Shown here in pieces: positions 52,647 through 59,378 of a stretch of 64,000 nt of DNA. The notes beneath the pieces were generated by a model that was not told the DNA's origin, did not search any database, and saw only the letters and a program-made list of their open reading frames with translations. A program made the translations under genes and the position numbers. The stretch lies in assembly GCA_018266955.1 (NCBI GenBank), contig JAFDZI010000005.1:62001-126000 (forward strand). The letters run 5' to 3'. Position 1 is the first letter of the stretch. Every line of letters starts with the position of its first letter. Origin of the DNA: Bacteroidota bacterium (lineage in GTDB: Bacteria > Bacteroidota > Bacteroidia > Flavobacteriales > Weeksellaceae).

Positions 52647-53299
52647 TTAAACCAAAGCCGGTGGCGGTCTTAGAAAATTGACTTTTTGTTTTCTTTTAGA
52701 ATGAAAACTTATTGTATAGCGTAATGTACGCTGATTTTTAAAAGAAAAACCAAACCATTGAATGTTGATTCCCCGTGAAACAATTGCTTTCTTACCGGTT
52801 GCGGTGCTTGGGTTAATTGCAATACGAGATGAACTGTTTTTTTGTGCAAAATGCTGGTCGCTGCTGCAAGATTTGCACTCCGTTTTTATGGGAGTATGAG
52901 CAAGAATTTTTTTCTCATGATGCTCGGTGTTTTTCTTTCTTTTAATTTTTACAAGCGGCTGTTCTTCTTTTGATACCGATTTTTTATACTCGTATTTTCC
53001 TCAACAATGTGTATGCCTTCCTTGTTTGTGATTACTGTTTCGTTTTCAACATACAGTAGGGCAGATTGTACTTTTTACTCTGTGTTTTTTTGGAGCATCG
53101 GTACATTGGAAATTGTTTTTTCGCCAATCGTAATGTTTTCATTGCCAATAATGATGGGTGTTTGGTACTCCTTCACTGGTGGGGCTGTTGTTGCAACGCC
53201 TAAGAAAGGGAAAAAGCTCAAGACAAAACACAAAACAAACTCCATGCGAATATGCAAAGAGTATATTTTTTTTTGTGTTTTTTTGAACCCTAGATTCAT
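52647..53299 (-). pseudogene. Decayed small secreted-protein gene (one stop, one frameshift)
   Basis: On the minus strand a frame from ATG 53299 (or 53245) encodes a signal-peptide-like start, MEFVLCFVLSFFPFLGVAT, and stops at TAA 53075-53077. The same frame stays open with sense-like sequence (LLYVENETVITNKEGIHIVE) to a run of six T (52980-52985, plus strand). One extra base there restores a frame that reads on through KSCSSDQHFAQ and GINIQWFGFSF to FLRPPPALV and a stop at 52647. Joined, it would be a ~215-residue secreted protein of the RPPP-ending type I recall before large secreted-protein genes in Flavobacteriia. Its promoter is intact. Confidence 0.65.
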
Positions 53300-53368
53300 T
53301 TGTGTGCTTTTAAAGGGTGTTCAATAAAAATCGCCTATCGTACTTTTTAAGTAATTGTTATTGAATTG

Positions 53369-53400
53369 CAAATATATCTATTTAAAATTAATATTTTCAA
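53369..53400 (-). promoter_or_regulatory. Promoter of the minus-strand secreted-protein run
   Basis: Minus-strand TTG (53398-53400), 21-bp spacer and TATATTTG (53369-53376) fit the -33/-7 consensus. It would transcribe the decayed gene and then the 895- and 201-residue protein genes. Confidence 0.65.
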
Positions 53401-53430
53401 TAGATTTTTATCTACAAATCATGGTCATAT

Positions 53431-53460
53431 AAAAATCCGCCTCAAATTATGAAGCGGATA
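53431..53460 (-). terminator. Terminator after aspS
   Basis: ATCCGC (53435-53440) pairs with GCGGAT (53454-53459); on the minus strand five T residues follow. Confidence 0.65.
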
Positions 53461-53485
53461 GGTATTTTTTTAATTAAAAGCCGTA

Positions 53486-55237
53486 TTATTTTAAATTCAA
53501 TAGTAGTTCTAACTCATCCAACTGTTCGTCTGCAATCGGGCTAGGTGCATCAATCATCACATCTCGCCCGGAATTGTTTTTCGGGAAAGCGATGTAATCT
53601 CTAATGACTTCATTGCCATCCAAAATAGCCACCAATCTATCGAAACCTAATGCCAAACCTGCATGTGGCGGAGCTCCGTATTGGAAAGCATTCATCAAGA
53701 ATCCGAACTGTGCTTCGGCATCTTCTTTGGAAAATCCTAATAAATTGAACATTTTCGCCTGCAAATCTTTATCAAAAATTCGCACCGAACCGCCACCAAT
53801 TTCGTTGCCATTCAGGATTAAATCATAAGCATTGGCTCTGGCTTTTCCGGGGTTGGTTGCTAATAGATGAATGTCTTCCGGTTTTGGCGAGGTGAACGGG
53901 TGGTGCATGGCGTGGTATCTTTCGGTGTCTTCGTCCCATTCCAAGAGTGGGAAATCTACTACCCAAAGCGGAGCAAATTCGTTTCCTTTTCTCAATCCTA
54001 ATCGGTTGCCCAATTCCATTCTTAGGGCGGAAAGTTGGGTTCTTACTTTGTTTTCGTTTCCGGACATGAGGAAAATTAAATCTCCCGCTTTTGCTCCGAA
54101 TTTTTCTGTAATTTTCTTTAAATCTTCTTCAGAATAAAATTTATTAACCGAAGAAGTTACGGTACCATCATTTTGAAATTTAATCCAAACCATTCCCGAA
54201 GCGCCAATTTGAGGGCGTTTTACCCAGTCAATCAGTTCGTCAATTTGTTTTCGGGTATAATCGGCACAACCTTCTACATTAATTCCTACAACCAATTCGG
54301 CTTCGTCGAAGATTTTGAAATCTCTTCCTTTTACCAAATCATTTACCTCCACAAATTGCATCCCGAAACGGATGTCGGGCTTGTCGTTTCCGTAGGTTTT
54401 CATGGCATGGTCAAAAGTCATTCTTGGGAATTTTCCAAATTCTTTTCCTGTAATATCTTTCAATAAAGTGGCGGTCATTCCTTCAAAAATTTCCAACACA
54501 TCTTCTTGCTCTACAAAGGCCATTTCGCAATCGATTTGCGTGAATTCTGGCTGTCTGTCGGCTCGCAAATCTTCGTCACGGAAACATTTCACAATCTGGA
54601 AATACCGATCCATTCCGCCAATCATTAAGAGTTGTTTGAAAGTTTGTGGCGATTGAGGTAGGGCATAAAACTGTCCCGGATTCATACGGCTTGGTACCAC
54701 GAAATCTCTCGCTCCTTCGGGGGTCGATTTTATTAGAACCGGCGTTTCTACTTCAATAAAATTTTGGTCCGACAAATAATTTCTCACTTTCTGCGCCATT
54801 TTGTGTCGGAAAATCAATTTGTCTTTTACTGGATTTCTACGGATGTCCAGGTAACGGTATTTCATTCTCAATTCTTCGCCACCATCGGTTTCATCTTCTA
54901 TGGTGAAAGGTGGGAGCTGAGATTCATTTAATATAGTAAGATTTTCCACCAAAATTTCTATCTCTCCTGTTGGGATTTTAGGGTTTTTGGAGGCTCTTTC
55001 AATCACTTTTCCTTTCACCTGAATTACAAATTCTCTGCCCAATTTTTTGGCTTCCGCTATCAATTCTTCAGAAGAACGATCTTGGTCAAAAACCAATTGA
55101 GTAATTCCGTAACGATCTCGAAGGTCGATCCAAATCATAAAACCTTTGTCTCTGATGGTTTGTACCCAACCGGAAAGGGTAACTTCTTCGTTTAGATTTT
55201 TTAGCGATAACTCGCCGTTGGTGTGTGTACGGAACAT
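53486..55237 (-). CDS. aspS: Aspartyl-tRNA synthetase
   Basis: A 583-residue class II aminoacyl-tRNA synthetase. The N-terminal OB-fold binds the anticodon ([21 protein letters not shown] split: [10 protein letters not shown] at about 23-32 and F-I-D-L-R-D). Class II motif 2 is in [18 protein letters not shown] (about 217-234) and motif 3 in [13 protein letters not shown] (about 525-537). A GAD insertion domain (about 280-420) marks the bacterial type. The length is normal. It has a -7 element upstream and its own terminator. Confidence 0.97.
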   Translation of the reverse strand: MFRTHTNGELSLKNLNEEVTLSGWVQTIRDKGFMIWIDLRDRYGITQLVFDQDRSSEELIAEAKKLGREFVIQVKGKVIERASKNPKIPTGEIEILVENLTILNESQLPPFTIEDETDGGEELRMKYRYLDIRRNPVKDKLIFRHKMAQKVRNYLSDQNFIEVETPVLIKSTPEGARDFVVPSRMNPGQFYALPQSPQTFKQLLMIGGMDRYFQIVKCFRDEDLRADRQPEFTQIDCEMAFVEQEDVLEIFEGMTATLLKDITGKEFGKFPRMTFDHAMKTYGNDKPDIRFGMQFVEVNDLVKGRDFKIFDEAELVVGINVEGCADYTRKQIDELIDWVKRPQIGASGMVWIKFQNDGTVTSSVNKFYSEEDLKKITEKFGAKAGDLIFLMSGNENKVRTQLSALRMELGNRLGLRKGNEFAPLWVVDFPLLEWDEDTERYHAMHHPFTSPKPEDIHLLATNPGKARANAYDLILNGNEIGGGSVRIFDKDLQAKMFNLLGFSKEDAEAQFGFLMNAFQYGAPPHAGLALGFDRLVAILDGNEVIRDYIAFPKNNSGRDVMIDAPSPIADEQLDELELLLNLK

Positions 55238-55276
55238 ATAATTGTCTTGTTGTTAATTTGAATTAAAAAATGATGG

Positions 55277-55284
55277 CAAAGATA
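55277..55284 (-). promoter_or_regulatory. -7 element (TATCTTTG) for aspS
   Basis: It matches TAnnTTTG on the minus strand, 39 bp before the ATG at 55237. Confidence 0.5.
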
Positions 55285-55655
55285 ATCATTCCTAAGGATT
55301 ATTTTTTTTATGAACTCATAATTTGTCCACTAAAATAGTTTTGGTCATCGTACGATTAAAGGTTGTTTCGCTGTTGATGGAATTAATATTTTCTGTTGAA
55401 GCAGGATGTTTTTTATTTTCGTCTTCTTGTATTTGAATTGTGTTTGGGTGTTATTTCTTTCTTATTGTTAAATAAAATTTGAACAAAATAGCTTGGAAAG
55501 GATGATAAATACTAGGTTTTTGAAATTAAATGAAAAAAAAATTTGGAGATGTCCATATTATTGATATATTTGAATAAGGTTTTGCGGCAATAAGATTGAT
55601 TTTTTAAATCGATTTTGTAAAAGTTAGAAATGCTTGCAATTTATTTTTAAAAACA

Positions 55656-55687
55656 TTTGTTTAATATAATAGATTGTTCTATCTTTG
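55656..55687 (+). promoter_or_regulatory. Promoter of the fimbria-like operon
   Basis: TTTG (55656-55659), a 20-bp spacer and TATCTTTG (55680-55687) are a very good fit to the Bacteroidota consensus. The first ATG (55726) follows 38 bp later. Confidence 0.75.
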
Positions 55688-55725
55688 CGGTCGCTTTTTT
55701 TGCTTTTGATGTTAAATTTAAGTAT

Positions 55726-56331
55726 ATGAAAAACAGCAGTTTGCTCAAGTATTTCATTGCGTTTTTTTTGCCTGCGGTCTATAGTGCTCAGTCCACTAGT
55801 TCGGCTATGGTTAGTATTCATTTGGGGGATTTTCACCAGATGGCGCTTCCTAAGTTGAATGACCAGATGGTGTTCTTAGATTTTAATTCAACAAAAGATT
55901 TTAACGGAAAAGAAGGGGAAGGGACTCCGGTGCTTTTGTCTTCTACGGGGATATTTAATTTGTTTGCCAGAACGGCCAACCAAGAGTTTTCCACCGTCAA
56001 TGCACATCTAACGGATGCTCCAACTTTGTTGGCGCTACAGGTGAATGGTGATGAGGTGTTGGGGCAAGGATTGGTGCAAATAGGGAATCGTTTTTCTTCA
56101 GGTTTTAATGAGGTGAAGGACGGACAGGTCTCTAAGGAATATACCCGTGCATTGCAATCCCAAGAGTTAATTGTGGCCAGCCAACCGTTGATAGGCTATG
56201 GAAGGCCAATGATGGGCAAAGCGTTAAAATTAAAATATGTGGTGTCTTCCGCGAAGGCGTATCAGTTTTTTCAGGATACAGACCCCGAAAGCGCCAATAA
56301 AGCGGTAATTTATACCATTACCTCCAACTAA
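55726..56331 (+). CDS. Pilin-like minor subunit (predicted)
   Basis: A 201-residue secreted protein, signal peptide to about residue 20 (VYSAQ). It has the same skeleton as the next gene's product: an N-terminal VSIHLGDF, matching VKITLADF there; a middle VLLSSTGIFNLFARTANQEF, matching LKVTATKTFSVVVKANAADF; and an end KAVIYTITSN, matching QTVVYTFSQP. It is longer between these blocks and more divergent, so a minor or tip-adaptor subunit is likely. It opens the operon behind the consensus promoter. ATG 55726 is chosen by the signal peptide; an in-frame upstream ATG falls in the promoter. The role is inferred. Confidence 0.6.
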   Translation: MKNSSLLKYFIAFFLPAVYSAQSTSSAMVSIHLGDFHQMALPKLNDQMVFLDFNSTKDFNGKEGEGTPVLLSSTGIFNLFARTANQEFSTVNAHLTDAPTLLALQVNGDEVLGQGLVQIGNRFSSGFNEVKDGQVSKEYTRALQSQELIVASQPLIGYGRPMMGKALKLKYVVSSAKAYQFFQDTDPESANKAVIYTITSN

Positions 56332-56378
56332 GAGTTCAATTAAACTAAAATAATAACAACTTAAAACAATTTTAAAAA

Positions 56379-56933
56379 ATGAAAAAAATTCTTTTCGCAG
56401 TAGTAATGATCGCAGGAACTTTCGCAGTGTCTAACAATGCTAAAGCTCAATCCGCTTCAACAACAGCTTCAACCAATGTAAAAATTACATTAGCTGATTT
56501 TATTACTGCTCATGATGGTAACGGTACAACTGCTGCTGCTACGCCAGGTGCAGGTGCCGAAGTTGCATTCTCTTATCCAGATGCAGCGTCTTATACAGTA
56601 GATCAAACCGTTTCTAAGGCAGGTCACTTGAAAGTTACTGCTACTAAAACTTTTAGCGTTGTAGTAAAAGCGAATGCTGCTGACTTTACTAATGGTTCGA
56701 ACACAATCCCTGTAAGTGTAATGGATGTAATCGCTACAGCACCAGGAAGTGGTACTGCAACAACAGTAACATTGTCCAATGCAGATCAACAAATTTTGTC
56801 TGGAGTAAATTCAGGGATCAAATCCATTGATGTAGCGTATAAAATTCCATTTGCTAAAGCACAATCTGATATTTTAGGTAAAGCTGCAGGAGCATACAAC
56901 CAAACCGTTGTTTACACTTTCTCTCAACCGTAA
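56379..56933 (+). CDS. Pilin-like major subunit (predicted)
   Basis: A 184-residue secreted protein, signal peptide to about residue 23 (NNAKAQ). The mature part is Ala/Thr/Ser/Val-rich with no cysteine, almost wholly beta, as expected for an Ig-like fibre subunit. Blocks: VKITLADF (about 34-41), VAFSYPDAASYTVD, HLKVTATKTFSVVVKANAADF (in part), NTIPVSV and the ending VVYTFSQP. Similar proteins in Chryseobacterium are, as I recall, annotated loosely (for example 'LysM'), but no LysM motif is seen. A hairpin terminator follows directly, consistent with high expression of this gene over those after it. Confidence 0.65.
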   Translation: MKKILFAVVMIAGTFAVSNNAKAQSASTTASTNVKITLADFITAHDGNGTTAAATPGAGAEVAFSYPDAASYTVDQTVSKAGHLKVTATKTFSVVVKANAADFTNGSNTIPVSVMDVIATAPGSGTATTVTLSNADQQILSGVNSGIKSIDVAYKIPFAKAQSDILGKAAGAYNQTVVYTFSQP

Positions 56934-56961
56934 TAGACGCTTTGAAATGAACATTTAAATG

Positions 56962-57003
56962 AGTTTCTGCATTTTATTAATTTAATTTGCAGAAACTTTT
57001 TTT
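56962..57003 (+). terminator. Hairpin with T tract after the subunit gene (attenuator)
   Basis: AGTTTCTGCA (56962-56971) and TGCAGAAACT (56988-56997) are perfect 10-bp complements, followed by seven T residues. It lies inside the operon, so partial read-through would give less chaperone, adhesin and usher mRNA than subunit mRNA. Confidence 0.75.
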
Positions 57004-57024
57004 ACTTTGCTAAAAACTATTCTT

Positions 57025-57843
57025 ATGGCTCAATCCATTTTCAAATTTTTCTCTTCCCTTTTACTTTTGGTATTCGGTATTTTTGCACATGCCCAAGGGG
57101 TAACGGTTTCGCCTACCCGTCTATTTTTCTCCGGAGATCCAGGAACGGTACAAACGCAAACGGTGAGCATTAAAAACGATACAGCTTTTCCGGTGTCCTT
57201 TAGTGTAGGTTTTAACGATTGGTACCGAGATGCCAATGGTCAAAAGCTATATTTTGCACCCAACACCTTGCCACAGTCCAATTCGGCATGGCTAAAAGCT
57301 TCAGAAAAAAATATTACCATTGCACCGGGAGCAACTAAAGAATTACAGCTTACCATGACGGTACCGGCAAATTCGCCTTCCAAATCGGTGACCAATTCCA
57401 TGTTGATGCTCACGCAAATTGCCAGACAAGACGACCATTTTTCCAAAGAAAAAAGCATAGGGATAAAGATTTTATTCGAATTTGCCCTGCATGTATTTCA
57501 CACTCCGAAAGGAAATACCAACGAAGACTTGGACTTTACCGGTATTGAATATCTGAAAAAGAAAGACGAAAATAGTGGCAATGAATTGAAATTTGTCGCT
57601 GCAAAAATTAAAAATCTAGGCAATATGAATTCCGATTCTACCGTAGAATTTGAGTTGATGAACAATGCAACCGGTGAAGAGATAAAACTAAACCCACAAT
57701 CGATTTCTATGATGCCTGGCGCTGAACAAACGGTTACTTTCCAAATTCCTACTGCCTTAAAAGGAGCCTATAAAGGAGTGGCCATTATCCGTGTGGGGAA
57801 TGAAGCCAATGTGAGAGTGGGAGAAAAAGAATTTAATTTCTAG
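57025..57843 (+). CDS. PapD-like periplasmic fimbrial chaperone (predicted)
   Basis: A 272-residue secreted protein (signal to about residue 23, FAHAQG). Domain 1 starts VTVSPTRLFFSGDPGTVQTQTVSI, the usual strand order of PapD-like chaperones (V-x-P-x-R-x-x-F), continues with SAWLKASEKNITIAPGATKELQL, and closes with a strand ILFEFALHVFHTPKG that matches the xVFxxP strand of the family. Domain 2 (about 155-272) is a second Ig-like fold. The Lys of PapD strand G1 is not clearly kept, as in archaic chaperones. It would hold unfolded subunits in the periplasm. A TTG six codons earlier is a weaker start. Confidence 0.72.
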   Translation: MAQSIFKFFSSLLLLVFGIFAHAQGVTVSPTRLFFSGDPGTVQTQTVSIKNDTAFPVSFSVGFNDWYRDANGQKLYFAPNTLPQSNSAWLKASEKNITIAPGATKELQLTMTVPANSPSKSVTNSMLMLTQIARQDDHFSKEKSIGIKILFEFALHVFHTPKGNTNEDLDFTGIEYLKKKDENSGNELKFVAAKIKNLGNMNSDSTVEFELMNNATGEEIKLNPQSISMMPGAEQTVTFQIPTALKGAYKGVAIIRVGNEANVRVGEKEFNF

Positions 57844-57872
57844 TTTCTTTTTACTTCAAAATTCCGTTGGGT

Positions 57873-57909
57873 AACCAAGGATTCTCTTTAGAATCCCAAG
57901 GTTTTTTTT
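57873..57909 (+). terminator. Hairpin with T tract after the chaperone gene
   Basis: Inner stem GGATTCT/AGAATCC (57879-57885 with 57890-57896) and outer AACC/GGTT, then eight T residues. It precedes the adhesin gene within the operon. Confidence 0.7.
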
Positions 57910-57927
57910 GAAATTAAATTGCAGCAC

Positions 57928-59367
57928 ATGAAAAAAACACAGTCTATACATCTATTCATCCTCTTTTTGCTTTGTTTTGGCTACTCAGTCAAAGCACAAT
58001 CGGTAGATGTTTATCTTACGGAGGATAATATTATTAATTATACAAGCTATGATCAGACTTTAAATTCAGGTTATTTAAACTTGGGTTGGGGTGGAGGCTG
58101 GAGAAATGGATCAGCTGCAAAAATAAGAGCTAAATTTGCTCAATTTTCATTAAATTCATCATTGAAAGTGTCGAGTCAGGCTATAGAGTTTCAATTGGTA
58201 AGTATTAATGGAAGGACACCAGGAACAAAAGAGTTGGAAGGAACAATTCCTGGGTATAAGGTTTTAAATACCAATGAGGAAGCTTTTTTTCAGCCTAAAG
58301 ATTGGGCGTCCGAAGCAGAGCCTGGACCTATACAGATGAATTATAGAATTTCTACAAGTTCATTACAACAAGAAGCTTGGGTAGGTGGTGTTTATGGAAA
58401 TACAATTGAACATAACCAAGATCAAACATTTTTGAACTATTATAAATACATAAGTCCTGGTCAGTGGACCATGAACATCCATGTTCCTTCCTTTGTGAAA
58501 TGGCGAATGGGTCAGAATTCGTTTACCAAAAATTATACATCCAAATCGGAATTTAGCAGTCCTAGTGATTTAATTTTCGATATGTCCGATTTTCAGTTTG
58601 TACATACAGTGAATGCCAATTTGGAAATTAAAAGTCAAGGGAATATACAGTTCACCCCTCATGGAGGAGGAGCGGCAACCAACTTGCCCATATCTTTGGT
58701 AGAAGCCTTCGGTACTAATCTAAGCACCAAAACACTCAGTACTTCCTATCAAAAGCTCAATTCGAGTGCTTATCCTGTTGCTGTAGGGAATAGAACCACC
58801 GTGCCTTTAAAACTCAGAATAAAATCAGCAGATATAAAACAAAATTTTTACAAAGCGGGTACCTATACCTTCAATGCGGATGTACGCGTGATTTCCACCA
58901 ATGGAAGCCCGTCCGATGTAAAATCGGTAAGTTTTACCATTGTTACCAGTCCCTTCAATACCATTACTGTTCAAGGGTCTTCAGATGTTAATTTCTCCTT
59001 TTCTAGTCCGTCAGATTATCAGTTGGGAAAAGAACAAAATATACCCAACCACCTCTTGGTGACCAACAATAAGCCGTTTGAGATTTATGTGAAAAGTGCT
59101 ACGGCCAATTTCACTTTGAATGGAACGCCCACCACCATTCCGGCTTCTATTGTCCAATTGAGCAATGGCTCCGGACAAAGCGGAATTATTACCCGCAATC
59201 TGAGTACTACTGCACAAGCGCTTATGACGGGAGCAACTCCCGTGCTGGACCAAAATGTATCGTTGAAGTACAGTATTCCGGCGGCACAAACTTCGGTATT
59301 GCTTGGGCAAACCACTGGGGCGACACCTTATCTTTTAAATGTTATCTATAGTTTTACCAATCAATAA
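57928..59367 (+). CDS. Two-domain tip-adhesin-like protein (predicted)
   Basis: A 479-residue secreted protein, signal peptide to about residue 23 (YSVKAQ). Residues ~25-220 form a unique Trp/Tyr/Asn-rich domain (LNLGWGGGWRNGS near 55). A middle beta domain spans about 225-340. The last ~135 residues repeat the subunit pattern: VNFSFSSPSDYQLG, HLLVTNNKPFEIYVKSATANF, TTIPASIV, LKYSIPAAQTSVLLG and the end NVIYSFTNQ. A unique N-terminal domain joined to a subunit-like C-terminal domain is the layout of tip adhesins such as FimH. The ligand is unknown. ATG 57928 is chosen over a TTG three codons earlier. Confidence 0.65.
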   Translation: MKKTQSIHLFILFLLCFGYSVKAQSVDVYLTEDNIINYTSYDQTLNSGYLNLGWGGGWRNGSAAKIRAKFAQFSLNSSLKVSSQAIEFQLVSINGRTPGTKELEGTIPGYKVLNTNEEAFFQPKDWASEAEPGPIQMNYRISTSSLQQEAWVGGVYGNTIEHNQDQTFLNYYKYISPGQWTMNIHVPSFVKWRMGQNSFTKNYTSKSEFSSPSDLIFDMSDFQFVHTVNANLEIKSQGNIQFTPHGGGAATNLPISLVEAFGTNLSTKTLSTSYQKLNSSAYPVAVGNRTTVPLKLRIKSADIKQNFYKAGTYTFNADVRVISTNGSPSDVKSVSFTIVTSPFNTITVQGSSDVNFSFSSPSDYQLGKEQNIPNHLLVTNNKPFEIYVKSATANFTLNGTPTTIPASIVQLSNGSGQSGIITRNLSTTAQALMTGATPVLDQNVSLKYSIPAAQTSVLLGQTTGATPYLLNVIYSFTNQ

Positions 59368-59378
59368 TTTAGTTGGGA

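Larger units (their letters stand above)
55238..55725. other. 488-bp divergent intergenic region between aspS and the fimbria-like operon
   Basis: No gene is seen. It carries the aspS -7 element at one end and the operon promoter (55656-55687) at the other. Between them the DNA is AT-rich, with one imperfect inverted repeat near 55592-55616 (GATTGATTT and AAATCGATTT) that might bind a regulator. Confidence 0.55.

Noticed and set aside
53007-53327. Open frame of 106 codons on the plus strand
   Set aside because: It is antisense to the decayed secreted-protein gene, has no promoter, and its protein has no recognisable pattern. The minus-strand reading (signal peptide, RPPP end) explains the region better.
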